Source of the DNA: Coix lacryma-jobi var. lacryma-jobi
Taxonomy: Eukaryota > Streptophyta > Magnoliopsida > Poales > Poaceae
DNA: 64,000 bases
Assembly: GCA_009763385.1 (NCBI GenBank)
Contig: CM019822.1
Span: 12,572,700-12,636,699 of the forward strand
Direction: 5' to 3'
The notes beneath the pieces are model-generated. The model searched no databases. It saw nothing but the letters and a program-made list of their open reading frames with translations, and had not been told where the DNA came from. A program made the position numbers and the translations under genes. Below, one piece after another: positions 42,411-54,171 of the stretch (position 1 is the first letter of the stretch; every line of letters starts with the position of its first letter).

Positions 42411-44195
42411 ATGGATCCGAACGTCCGCAGCATGTTTGATGATCTGATTCAACGCTTCGACGCGTTCCGCTCCGAGTTCGACAGCCTCGACTCTCGCCTG
42501 GAGCAGCGCCTCTCCGACTCCGAGTCCTCCCGCCGCCAGCACGACACTGCTGTCGACGACCGGCTCTCCTCCCTGGAACAGTTCGCGTCCTCGCAGTACG
42601 CCGCAACTGTGATTGCCGACAACTGGGGCAGCCAGTTCGCGGAACAAGTCGCCGACCTCGAGCAGCGCGTCCTGGATCTCGAACTCACCAGGTTCGGCGA
42701 GATCCACGATGAGCGCGACGACCACGTCTCCGCGCTCGAGTCCGCCGTGGAGGAGTACCAGGCGTGGCGTCCCCGGATCGAGCGCTCCCTTGGTGTCGTT
42801 CGCTCCAATGTGGAGCGGCTCTCCAATCTGTGGAACCAGTCCGTCGCAGTCCCGGCGTTTGGATCTCCCTCAGCCGATCCTTCTCCGGAGTTGGTCGCCG
42901 GGCGCGCCTCTGCCAGACAACCGACCGACTGGCCCAGCGGGCACGGCGTGGCCTCACCAATCCGGGAATCGGGCTATGGGTCGATTCCGACCATGGCCCC
43001 GTTCCCGACCAATGGTACGTTCACCTTTCCCCCACCTACCCCATCTGCATCTCAGGGTATCCATTCTGCTCTTCCCAAGCCGTTCCCTCACCACCAGCCT
43101 CCACCGGCCCCGTTCCCGTACTACCCACCACCACCAATCGTCCAGCCTCCATTCCCTCCGCCGCCATACTCAATCCCCAATTACCATCCTCCCCCGTATC
43201 CCCCACCGCCACAGCCACATAGCTCCCACTCCAACCCCAATCTGGGCCAGCTCCCCAAAATGCAGTTTCCTCAATTCGACGGTGATAATCCCAAGTTGTG
43301 GCTCTCACGCGTCGTCAGTCACTTTGAGATGTATTCTGTCCATCCGTCCATGTGGATTCGTGTTGCCACACACCATTTCACTCACGCAGCCGCCCGCTGG
43401 CTTCAGTCAGTGGAGCATCAGCTCCAGAACATCTCATGGGACTCCTTTTCCGCGCTCATCCATGAACGCTTCAGCCGCGATCAACACGAGCTCCTCCTCC
43501 ACCAAATGTTCCACATCAAAATGACTACTACCATGTCGGAGTATGTCGAAAAATTTACTGATCTTGTGGATCAGCTCTCAGCCTACACTCCCCACCTGGA
43601 TACCCTGTCCTACACTACGCGGTTCGTCGATGGACTCCGCGATGACATCCGCGCCATTGTCTTGGTTGCCAGGCCACAAAACTTGGATACTGCCTGCACT
43701 CTTGCGTTGTTACAGGAAGAAGTTGTGGATCAAGGGATGCGGAAAGAGTACAAGCGTTCGGATGGGTCGCTGTTCGCGAGGAACGCGACGATCAAAGGGG
43801 CATTGCCTTTGCCTCCTCCACCCCGGCCTCCTCCAAGTGATTCCGCAAGCCCGGTGGTTCAGGAGGAACCCAAGCGTCCCGCGCCCAGAGCTGCAACTGT
43901 TGATGACAAGTTGGTGACTCTCCGTTCTTACCGCAAGGCACGCGGGCTCAGTATTCGCTGTGGCGAGAAATGGTCACCAGGACATCGTTGCGCTCCAGTA
44001 CCCCAAGCGCATGCTCTTCATGAGGTCTGGGCCCTTTGCTTTGATTCATTTGTTGACACTGATGCCGTTGTGGATGATGGTGGTCAGGCAGGAACCGAAG
44101 CCGCACAAGTCTGTCTGCTTCTATCTGCTTCAGCTCTGTCTAGCTCTTCGGCCCCGCGCATGTTGCAGTTCCATGGACAGTTGCGGGGGGCATGA
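42411..44195 (+). CDS. gag: Chromovirus F Gag
   Basis: This 594-residue frame starts at ATG 42411 (MDPNVRSMFDDLIQRF). It has an N-terminal coiled coil (SRLEQRLSDSESSRRQHD), a proline-rich middle, the Gag core (FDGDNPKLWLSRVVSHFEMY, ARWLQSVEHQLQNISWDSF, TMSEYVEKFTDLVDQL) and a zinc-knuckle region. The knuckle reads SIRCGEKWSPGHRC: the first cysteine of the CCHC pattern is serine, so zinc binding is probably lost. The frame ends at TGA about 44193 because of an extra G in a G run. Without it, it would continue into protease. Confidence 0.88.
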   Translation: MDPNVRSMFDDLIQRFDAFRSEFDSLDSRLEQRLSDSESSRRQHDTAVDDRLSSLEQFASSQYAATVIADNWGSQFAEQVADLEQRVLDLELTRFGEIHDERDDHVSALESAVEEYQAWRPRIERSLGVVRSNVERLSNLWNQSVAVPAFGSPSADPSPELVAGRASARQPTDWPSGHGVASPIRESGYGSIPTMAPFPTNGTFTFPPPTPSASQGIHSALPKPFPHHQPPPAPFPYYPPPPIVQPPFPPPPYSIPNYHPPPYPPPPQPHSSHSNPNLGQLPKMQFPQFDGDNPKLWLSRVVSHFEMYSVHPSMWIRVATHHFTHAAARWLQSVEHQLQNISWDSFSALIHERFSRDQHELLLHQMFHIKMTTTMSEYVEKFTDLVDQLSAYTPHLDTLSYTTRFVDGLRDDIRAIVLVARPQNLDTACTLALLQEEVVDQGMRKEYKRSDGSLFARNATIKGALPLPPPPRPPPSDSASPVVQEEPKRPAPRAATVDDKLVTLRSYRKARGLSIRCGEKWSPGHRCAPVPQAHALHEVWALCFDSFVDTDAVVDDGGQAGTEAAQVCLLLSASALSSSSAPRMLQFHGQLRGA

Positions 44196-44504
44196 TGTGC
44201 TGATTCTGTTTGACTCTGGCAGCAGCCATTCGTTTCTGAGTGCTGATCTTGCAAGTCAGTTCACTGATCTCACGAACCTTCCTCAACCAATGTCAATCCG
44301 GGTGGCTGATGGTGGCGCCCTCTGTTGTGCTGCTGAACTGTGTGGTGCCGAGTGGGTTGTTCAAGGACATAATTTCCATTCTACTTTGAAGGTTCTTCCA
44401 CTGGGCTGCTATGACATGATCATTGGTATGGATTGGCTTCAGGCCTTCTCCCCTATGAAGGTTGACTGGCAGGATAAATGGATCAACATCCCTTATGGAC
44501 ATGG

Positions 44505-47500
44505 TGTGGCAGAACCGAACTAAGTAAATCCACTTCCAAGTACACTTTCCTTCCATTAGGCACTAAGCGCACTTGAGGGTGTCTAAACTTAGCAATTCCG
44601 TCAAGCACACCCCAAGAGAGAACTCGAAACAATCCATATTTCTCGCCAGGATCCAATAATGAGTAGAGCTTACATAACACAATCCAAACCAATATATTAC
44701 AAGTCTTAGGAATTTAATTATTACAAGCCATTGTTCAAGTGCGGAAAGTAAATGGTGCAGAAAATAACATCTAGCGAAGATCTAGGCGAAAGGGTGAGGA
44801 CTCGGTCTGTGCCCACCAGAAGAGTCCTCCAAACAACTGCTCAAGCTGCACCTGCAATAGAGATTGCAACAAACCTTGAGTACTCGAATGTACTCGCAAG
44901 TCTTACCCAAATGGGAAATATAGATCCCGACTCACAAGGATTATGAAAGGCTATGTGGCTCTGGTTTTCCTTTGTTTGCAAAAGAGCATTTTTAATAAAA
45001 AGGTTGTAACATGTTATTTAGCCATATTAGTTGTTACTCCTACTTCTATGTAAGCACCTATTCTATTTCCAAGCAAGTAGTAAACAATACAGTATAGTTC
45101 TTCATCCTTAGTTCCAGTTGTTCAACTACGTTGTCGGGCGATTGCCATACCGGTACCGTTTAAACAACGGCGATTCACGAATCAATGTAGCCCAGCTGGG
45201 TACCCCAAAACACACGCCCCGTTTGTACCAAGGCACAACCGAGACCAACTCGCCAACTCCTGCCAAGGGGTCCAGTATCCGCATCCAGGACCGGGACTCC
45301 AAGCCCCCACTCACCGGCCCGGCCGTGAGTGGTGCAAGGACCTCCTCCTACCAAAATCTAGCGGTCGGATCACATAGAGCCAGAAACCGAGGCAAGAGTC
45401 AGCTAGCCTTCCCGCTCCCATAAGCAAGTATGTGTTCGGGATAAGAGGATCTGTGACATAGCTCACACCCACAACAACGAACGGTCCCTAAGCGACACAG
45501 ATAGGGAAACAGTGCAACCGAAGCTAAGCCCGTGGCCGTGGGACATAACTCGTCACACCCACCAGAACCAAACCACATCCCTGCCCGGTCTCAGTTTCTT
45601 TTCATCATCATCAGTGTAAGGTAGAGCACCTACTTTGTGAGCAACGACAGGTCGCCCACGCTACCGTTCATCCTAAGCATAGCGCTACTCGAACCTGTAC
45701 TAGTAGGACTCATGGGATATGTATATATATGCAGGTGGGTTTCATATAACTCCTAAAAACATAAATGCATAACATACATATATTCATTTAGAGATATTCA
45801 AAAATATAGGTCATGCATCGGGGCTTGCCTTGGTCAGGAGCAACAGGAACAAAGTCAAAAAGAGGCGGCGATGGTGGAAGCTCCTCCGGCACCTCGAGCA
45901 CCTCCTCGTACTCCTCTATCACCTCTTCGAACTCCTGGTCGCCGACAGCCACAAACTCTTCTTGCCCGTCACCTATATGCATGCGATGATGATGCAATGC
46001 TTAGCATGGATTAACAACTAGCGAACAAAAGAACACACAAGCTATTAGAAGCACTATTTACCAACTACAGAAAGGCGTCATCAGATTATTACAAACAGCG
46101 AGGTTACAACAACCCTATCTATAGATTAAACTGGCTAACTCATATTCTTCTTTATATTCTTTTATTTATTCTAAACAACTAAGCATCTTAGCATTTATTT
46201 AACCACTACCATAAAATATACAAACTATTATGAACCAAACATACTAACAGATAGATCATGATTTTAGAAACTTAACAAAATTTATTTCACTATTTTTGGA
46301 CACTCGCACTAATTATTATGATTAATCAAAGTTTGCTACAGGTAAACAATTAATAAAACATTTTCTAAGGTAAACAAAAAGAAAAACCGAAACTAGCCCA
46401 AACGGCCCAACAACTTCCGGCCAGCCCGCCTGCCAGGCAGGCCAGCAACTGCGCGGCCTGGCCAGCCGGCCCGACCGAGGCCCAGGCAGGGCCCGTCAGC
46501 GCGGCCCAACAGAAGGAACCGGCGACTCCCCCTCTCTCTCTCTCCCTGCGACTTTTACAGTCTAGCCCTCGTAAAAACGGATAACTACGACGAGGTCCAC
46601 ACACTATTTCTACTACTCACTGACATACTCCGAAAACCCCCTAGACTTTACCGATTTTACGCCCGACGGTCCCTTCTTCTTCCTCCTGCAACGCCCGAGC
46701 GGACAGGCCGGCGATGGAGCTGGCTCCGGCTGGGGAAGGCTCACCGGCGGCGAGGCGAGGCCGGAGAAGACTGCGACCACCACACCGCCGCCGCAAGGAC
46801 CCGAAGAGGACGCAGGGCCCCTTGCTGCGACTCCCACGAGCCAACCGGCACGGCGGCGCCCTCTCGGCGGCCACTGGTCGCGGCGCCGGCAAGGGAGAAG
46901 GAGGAGTGGCGTGGCCGAGAGCAAGAAAAGGCACAAGCTTGAACCCGAAGCCGCCCACCGGAACGGCCGCGACGAGAAGAGCAGCGAAGAAACGGTGGCT
47001 TGGTTCACGACAAAGATGGAGCTCGGGGGGGAAAAGGAAAAAGGCTCTGCTTTTCAAGGGCTTGGCGACTTGGCACGGTTTAAGAGACAACATGGGCACC
47101 AGAGACAGCCCACGGTGGCCATGTGCGACTGCGACACGCACAATGCCCGCAGACGGGGAACGTGCACGTGGTGACCGCGACCAGACCTGTCGAACAGACA
47201 TGTCGTGGCCAGGGTTTGGACGCGAGCGTTTCGGCCGATCCTCATAACTGCGGCACTTGGCTCCAAAAGGAACATGAGACATGGGACCTAACCCTGTTGG
47301 GTGACGCAGATTGCACCTTGAACCGACCAACCCATGAGGAGAACAGACGGCTAGAACTTTTCAGCGTCAAGCCAAAACAAGGTCAAAACAACAAACACCT
47401 CGTGTGCGTCCCCGACCACTTCTGAACCCAGGTTTTTGGCATCATCCGCTCGGATTCAGCCCAGGCGTCTGTGAACAGAGTTGGAGAGCTTCCAACAAAC

Positions 47501-48419
47501 TTCCAAACTCCTTTAAGGCGCAAGACCAGACGAGGCTCGGTTCAGCGAGAAAGACCACGCCAAGATAGCAGTGTCACTGCATCCGCTGAGTGCAGCCAAA
47601 CTGCGATTTGACGGTCCAAACGAGTCCAGACAAGGCTCAACTTTTCACAAGCTCTGACCCGAAACATCTACTCCAACTTTTATTTTTGGATCTACCCCAA
47701 ACGCTGCACAGATAAGGAGAACGTGAGATGCCAACCTCAGGGACACCCCAAAAGCGCTAGACTCAGCAGATTTTCCTAAGTCCCCGGCTTTCCAGCAGCA
47801 GATTCAAACTTGTTATACCTTTTTGACTAGCTTCCAAACCGAACTAGCATTTGGTCACTAAACCAAACTTGTCGACCACGATCCCCTCTACGACTTTGCT
47901 TAAAGGTCCAACCTCATAGCAGCTAAGGAAACTACAGTTTGGTTAAAGCCAAGGATGCATCCTGAAAAGGTTGCAACATTGGTTTTGGCCATTTTTAAGC
48001 ACCTTCCGCATGTTTTCTCAAAAGAGACCCTTACTAACTTTTATTCGGGATATCCAAAAGATGGAGAGGAACCAGATAAGAAAGCTTGGGTGGTAACATA
48101 CGGTCGCGACTTAGTTAAAAGACACTAAGGTGACGTCAGAACGATATTTCATGCGACCACCGGAAAAGGGATTAACTTGGTTTGAGAGATGATTTTGGAT
48201 TCGACGAGAGACAAAGATTGAGTTTAGACTCCACCAAAGATTTTTGCTTAACAAAGATCGCGTTCCTCACAAAGACTTGGACCAAAACACGATAGCTAAC
48301 AAGTTATTATTATAAGCAACATAAGTTTTATTTAACACAACCATATGCAAGCAAACTAACATGAAGCTCATGACAAGTTTAAGTAAGTTGTTTTACGCGG
48401 TAACACCGTGGGTGTTACA
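44505..48419 (-). mobile_element. Solo-LTR-like or non-autonomous element G inside chromovirus F
   Basis: A 3915-bp insert starts TGTGGCAGAACC, ends GGGTGTTACA, and is flanked by a perfect CATGG target duplication (44500-44504 and 48420-48424). No gag or pol motif is present; the open frames in 46600-47400 are GC-rich by-products. TG...CA ends and a 5-bp duplication suggest a solo LTR or large derivative. Minus orientation is suggested by its TGTAACACCC start on that strand, the same start as element D. The region near 46395-46520 is rich in GGCC-type motifs, also seen in D near 30240. Confidence 0.8.
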
Positions 48420-51357
48420 CATGGTCATGTTCGGCTTCATGGCATCCTTCCTGTGTCTTCTCAGCATTCAGTACTTCAGTTGTTGCACATTGCTGCTTCT
48501 CCGGTCAACTCAGAGTCCCCCGGCTTACCCCCTGATGTCCAGAATTTGGTGGATGAGTTTGCTGAAATCTTTCAAGAGCCTATGGAACTTCCTCCTCGCT
48601 GACCATGTGACCACTGGATTCCATTGGTTCCTGGGGCTCCACATGTCGTTGTTCGCCAGTATCGGTACAAGCCAGCTCTTAAGGATGAAATTGAGAAGCA
48701 GGTGACCGAAATGCTTCAGTCTGGGTTGATTCGACCAAGTACCAGTGCGTTCTCTTCCCCAATCTTGCTGGTCCGTAAGAAGGATTCATCTTGGCGCTTC
48801 TGTGTGGACTACAGAATGCTCAATTCATTAACTGTTAAATCGAAGTTTTCGATCCCGGTGGTCGATGAGTTGCTGGATGAACTCGCTCATGCTAAGTGGT
48901 TCACCTGTTTGGACCTTCGGGCTGGATTTAATCAAATTCGTTTGGCTTCGGGAGAAGAACACAAGACTGCCTTCCAGACACATTGGGGCCAGTTCGAGTT
49001 CACAGTCATGTCCTTCGGGCTCACCGAGGCACCAAACTCGTTCCAGGGAGCTATGAATACCACCCTGCGCCCCCTCCTTCGCAGGTGCGCCTTGGTTTTC
49101 TTTGATGACATTCTCGTCTATAGCCCTTCTTGGGAGGCTCATCTGGCTCACCTGCGGCAGGTTTTCTCATTGCTAGCTGCTGATCAGTGGAAGGTCAAAA
49201 TCAACAAATGCCAGTTTGCTAAACAATCTATCACATACTTGGGTCATATTGTCAGTGCACAAGGAGTTTCGACTGATCCTGATAAGGTGAATTCTATTCA
49301 GAATTGGCCACCACCACAGAATGTTAAAGAGTTGCACAGCTTTTTGGGCCTTGCTAGGTACTACCGCAAGTTTGTACAGAACTTTGCGCTACTTGCCAGA
49401 CCTCTTACTGAATTGCTCAAGAAGGGTGCCCTGTTTGTGTGGACCCCGACACACTTTTCGGCATTTACTGCCCTCAAGGCTGCTCTGGTTTCAGCCCCTG
49501 TCCTGTCACTTCCAGATTTCTCTAAGCCGTTCCAGCTGCAAACTGACGCTAGTGACTCGGGTGTTGGCGCTGTACTACTACAAGACGACCATCCCATCGC
49601 TTTTGTCAGTCGAGCATTGGGCCCTCGTACCAGCGCCCTTTCCACATATGAAAAGGAGTTCCTCGCCATCCTTGTTGCAGTTCAGCAATGGCGTTCTTAC
49701 CTCCAGCACGTCGAGTTCACCATATTCTCAGACCAACGCAGTCTTATGCACGTCACTGAACAGCGGTTACATACTGACTGGCAACTGAAGATGCATCACA
49801 AACTTGTGAGGCTGCAGTACAAGATTATTTACAAACCAGGGGTTTCCAATGCGGCCGCCGATGCTCTTTCTTGCCACCCTGAACCACCGGCTCAGTTGCA
49901 GGCTATCTCTGTGTCCACTCCCGCTTGGTTGTCCGATGTTGTAGCTGGCTATGATTCTGACCCTGAATCCCAACAGTTGCTCCAAGAATTGACAGCCAGC
50001 CTGCATTCTCGCCCTCCATTCGTCCTGCACAGCGGTATTATTCGGCACTCTGGCCGCATTTGGGTAGGTTCCAATCCTCCGCTACAGCAGCGTGTTATGT
50101 CCGCCTTGCACGACAGCGCCCTAGGCGGTCATTCTGGATTTCCAGTTACTTACAGCCGGATTCGGAAGCTGTTCTATTGGCGTGGAATGAAACAGTGCGT
50201 CAAGAGATTTGTCGCCAACTGTGCTATCTGTCGTCAAGCTAAGCCCGATCGAGCTCTGTACCCCGGTCTTCTGTCTCCACTGCCGGTTCCAACTGCTGCC
50301 TGGCAGGTGGTTTCAGTCGATTTCATTGACGGGTTACCGACGCTGGCACACGCAAACTGTATTATGGTGGTTGTTGACAAGTTCAGCAAGTATGCCCACT
50401 TCATTCCTCTACACCACCCCTTTTCGGCTCCCAAGGTCGCACAAATCTTCCTAGACAACGTGTTCAAACTTCATGGTCTTCCGACTCATATCATTTCAGA
50501 CCATGACCCCATCTTTACAAGCCTATTCTAGCGGGAGCTGTTCCGCCTCGCTCAGGTATCCTTGGCCATGAGTTCAGCTTATCATCCCCAGTCGGACGGT
50601 CAAACTGAGCGGGTCAATCAGTGCTTGGAAACATACTTGCGTTGCTTTGTTCATTCTTGCCCTCGGCGGTGGATTCGCTGGCTCTCCCTTGCAAAATTTT
50701 GGTACAACACCTGTGAACATTCTGCACTTGGCAAGTCCCCTTTTGAGGTACTCTATGGACACTCTCCTCGTCATTTTGGTATTACTGATGAGTCGGTTTC
50801 CCATATTCCCGATGTGGCGTCCATGCTGGCGGAGCGTACCACTATGCTTGCTGCAGTCCGTTAGCATCTCCTCCGTGCGCAGCAAAGGATGAAGGTTCAG
50901 GCTGATAAACGCCGATCGGAACGCTCGTTTGCGGTCAGCGATTCTGTCTTCCTCCGGCTGCAGCCTTATGTGCAGTCCTCTCTGGCGCCCCGCTCCCACC
51001 ACAAGCTCTGCTTCAAGTACTTTGGGCCTTTCAAGATCATCGCTAAAGTGGGCTCGGTGGCATACAAGCTGGTGCTTCCTCCCACGTCCACCATCCACCC
51101 GGTCTTCCACGTCTCGCTGCTCAAGCCGGCCCCTCCTTCGGCTCCAGTACTGCTAGCTGCCCTGCCGGACTCCAACGACATGCTCCAGATACCGGAGCGC
51201 GTCCTGCAATCTCGGCTGCACCAGCGCGGCGATCGCGCCGTCCGCCAGTTGCTGATCAAGTGGAGCAACCTCGACGATGACCTCGCCACTTGGGAAGACG
51301 CTGACGCCGTCATGCAGCGTTTCCCTCGTGCGTCGGCATGGGGACATGCCGGTTCTC

Positions 51358-51370
51358 AAGGGGGGAGGGA
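51358..51370 (+). promoter_or_regulatory. Polypurine tract of chromovirus F
   Basis: AAGGGGGGAGGGA abuts the TG start of the 3' LTR. It lies within the pol frame after the chromodomain. Confidence 0.8.
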
Positions 51371-51658
51371 TGTCAGCATTCCCCATCCAGGCAGCCCGCC
51401 TGCATCAGCGCGGCCCAGGAGGACCTCCAGGATTAAATCCAAGAATATCAAGTTTACTGGGCCGGATTAGGTCTGTAACGCATGTGTCACCAGATCCAAC
51501 TCGGAGCTGGGATAAATAGCAGAGAGCTCTCCAAGCTAGGGCAACAAAGAACATTACTCTCTATCATTTTATTGTATTCGGCCTACGGCCACCGCACTGC
51601 TTATCAATATAGCTCCTATGTTCTTCGCAATTTCCGTTTAGCTGTAGCGTAGCTAACA
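51371..51658 (+). repeat. 3' LTR of chromovirus F
   Basis: Same length and ends as the 5' LTR. The pol reading frame runs about 100 bp into it, to a TAG at 51468. Confidence 0.93.
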
Positions 51659-51884
51659 CTCTCCTTCTGCGATCCGCCACCGCCACTGCCACCACCGGAA
51701 GACCTGGGGGAGGATGTGACCGACAGGAAGGCGAAGCTGCACCACAACAACATGTCTCTGCGTAGACATCCGATAAGTTACGCCAGTTTTGGCCTTTTAT
51801 CTTCCTTGGCAAGGGGCAAGGACCTACACCGACCTCACCCCCGCACGCGACTCGTCGGGATCCTCCCGGCACGACTCTCAGAGC

Positions 51885-52933
51885 AAAATCGACGGCGCTG
51901 CACCTCTCCAACGTCCAACCCCATCCTATTCCTGAACCTCTGGACCCACCATCCCATCACCGTTTACAGTAAATGTTAAACCCTCCGTCCAACAAAACAT
52001 TGACCGACTCCCCCCTCCGCAGTCCGCACTCGGCATTGCAGTTGCAGTCATAGAAACCATCGCACTCTCGTCGGCGAGCCACGAGCGACGCAACAGAAGG
52101 TCCGTGCGATCTCTTGCTCCAACTCCCCGCCGGCTCGCCGTCGAGCGCATGCGGTAGAGCAGTCTTGTCTCCTCTTCTTCGTGGTGCGTGCGATCGTTGT
52201 CTTCGCGTGCTGCTGCAGATTGTTAGGTTGTCCCTTTTTGTGTCTGTGTTCCTGGCCTCTTCCGCCCTTCCCGGCTGCGTGAGGTGGGTTGATTCATTGG
52301 TAATGCTTCATTGTTTTGTGGAGGTTTACTAGCTCATGGAAGGGTTTTGGGGAGGTTTAAGCGGGGGTATCAGTTGTAGAGTTGCTAATAATAGATTGAC
52401 CTCTTGCGTTTTTTTTTCAGCAATTTTGTTTATTTCTGAGTTGAAATTAAAGCCATGTGAAGTTGGGGTAATGCGTGTGTCGTATGATGATTGATGATTG
52501 TTTTATTTGGTGGAAGTTTTCTTGCTGTGAACGAAATTTGTTTTCCTGGTCTGTTCATGCTTGCTAATAGATTAATTTGTTCTGCTACTGCATTGCCGTG
52601 ATTTAGGCTCATCGAGGAAGAAATGAGATGCTTTTAGTTTTTTACATTATAATTTTGTATGAATCAAGGTATCAAATCAGATACTCCATTATTAAAAAAG
52701 ATCGATTCCTAGTATAATATAACTCCGGTGAACTAGTGAGGGTTGAGTGATTTGTGCGCATATCTTTGTCCTCCTTTATACGCTCTTTTTTTTGTTCTTT
52801 TGTTCATAATGTAACAGTAATAATAAGAGAAAAATAAAATGTGTGTGTCTGCCATAATATCTCGAGTTTTGTATCCTTCCTTATGAATAATTGACTTTGT
52901 CACGTTACTGTTATTGTAGTTGTGATATGCACC
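51885..52933 (+). other. 5' leader region of the second RDR1 copy
   Basis: This is homologous to 35020-36075, with many substitutions and several indels. The duplicated GGTGCGTGCG donor-like site is retained once and changed once. The leader-intron acceptor TATTGTAG before 52920 and the CACCATGG start context are kept. The upstream palindrome of the first copy is missing. Confidence 0.8.
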
Positions 52934-53277
52934 ATGGTTGGCAGAACTATTCAGGTCCATGGGTTTGATCTAACTGACAGTGCGGAGTCTGTCAAATATA
53001 TTTTGGAGAGAGTTGCTGGCACTGGAACCATCTGTGCTGTCAAGCTCAGGCCTCCAAGGAACATCTCTGCCAACTCAAGGGCGTTTGCTATAGTTCAGTT
53101 CCAGACACAGGAAAGTGCTTCATTGGTAGAATATGCGGCTCGGAGAAATGCTCTCAGCACTGGACGAATTTATCTGAAAGCCAGACCTGCAGAGCGGACA
53201 CAGATGGTGTGCAGTGCCTATTTACACTGCATGATATGCAGTGGGCATATCTGACCCATTCGTGTAACAGGGAACGA

Positions 53278-54171
53278 TAGGATTAGGATCTCCTTTTCCC
53301 CCTCTATTCTGTATCTCACTTTTTACTCAAACGAATGCAAAAATAATAATTCAAAAGATATTCTACTTTGTACTAGCAGACCACATATAGAGCTGAATAT
53401 AACACATGCTCATGTACTGAACATATTCAAAATTACAGTTTGCTGATTTGTCAGCCATATAAATATATTAGATCTCTTTTGCTCCAGGTTACTAATTCAT
53501 TGTTGAATCCTACGTATATTTTACTCTAAACTAAAGTATTTTTAACAAAAGCTTAATACAAAAGCTGAACAGGAAAGCATATAGCACTGTTCTGTTCCTA
53601 TACAAAATGTTGTATCACCCAATAGCAAATTTGATCATGCCTTCACTACATGGCCTGCAAACAAAAATAGTTCAGACATGCTGATTTCTAGATTAAATTA
53701 AACTAATATAATTTACATAGACTTACATTTATATTCAGCTAAAAATACCAATCATCTATCCCTCTGACAGAGTTAAGATCAGTGGCATCTTGAATAACAC
53801 TTGAACTCTGAAATGAGAGAGAGAAGAAGCTAGATAGAAAAATAGCATTGGTCAAATTTTACAATTATTTTTTTAAGAAAAGGAGAATGTCTGCATACCT
53901 GAATAAGTTGAGAAAAACTACTAAGTGATTCATATTGTTGAGATTTTCCAGTAGCATCTATGTTTTCCTCATATGCTTAAAATTCCTGCACAAGGTTTTC
54001 ACTTTCTTCATGTTGTGTAGCTTTCTTGGTTTTCTTCTTGTTTGCTTTGTTCTTTTTTTTCTTCTGAAATTTTTCAACCCAAGATTTCTTCCTTTTTGAT
54101 CCACCATTTGGTTTTTATTTCTTTTTAAGCCCAACAACATTTGCAAACTGTTCAGGTAAGCTGAATGGTGC
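53278..54171. other. MULE internal region downstream of the transposase
   Basis: AT-rich sequence between the left inverted repeat and the transposase. At about 53960-54170 the minus strand still reads as a Lys-rich tail in two frames (KKWxxKFxxKKKxK type), possibly an eroded nuclear-localisation C-terminus. Nothing else is seen. Confidence 0.5.

Larger units (their letters stand above)
44166..51470 (+). pseudogene. pol: Chromovirus F pol (protease, RT, RNase H, integrase, chromodomain), broken
   Basis: The protease (HDVLILFDSGSSHSFLS) lies at 44190-44504. Element G interrupts the frame at 44505-48419, and it resumes at 48425. RT (RYKPALKDEIEKQV, FCVDYRMLNSLTVKSKFSIP, LVFFDDILVYS), RNase H (LQTDASDSGVGAVL, YEKEFLAILVAVQQW), integrase (H-H-C-C near HDSALGGHSGF and CAICRQAK, then VVSVDFIDGLP, IISDHDPIF and SDGQTERVNQ) and a chromodomain (LIKWSNLDDDLATWEDAD) follow. 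In-frame stops at 48600-48602 (TGA), 50529-50531 (TAG) and 50862-50864 (TAG) look like C-to-T or G-to-A changes of Arg, Trp and Gln codons. It cannot make a full product. Confidence 0.93.
42024..51658 (+). mobile_element. Chromovirus F (Ty3/gypsy, Reina-like), split by element G
   Basis: Short 288-bp LTRs (42024-42311 and 51371-51658), TG...CA ends and a perfect CTCTC target duplication (42019-42023 and 51659-51663) mark the element. A Met-type primer site TGGTATAAAAGCC is at 42313-42325, and a polypurine tract AAGGGGGGAGGGA directly precedes the right LTR. Gag, protease, RT, RNase H, integrase and a C-terminal chromodomain are present. Short LTRs plus a chromodomain suggest the Reina clade. 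The LTRs differ at about 18 of 288 places by eye, the oldest of the three dated elements. Confidence 0.95.

Noticed and set aside
46641..47330. A 229-codon minus-strand frame in element G
   Set aside because: It is GC-rich, overlapped by a 177-codon frame on the other strand, and has no domain.
48425..51470. An integrated pararetrovirus, because of the RT and RNase H
   Set aside because: It has an integrase, a chromodomain, LTRs, a tRNA-type primer site and target duplications; no movement protein or coat protein of caulimovirid type is seen.
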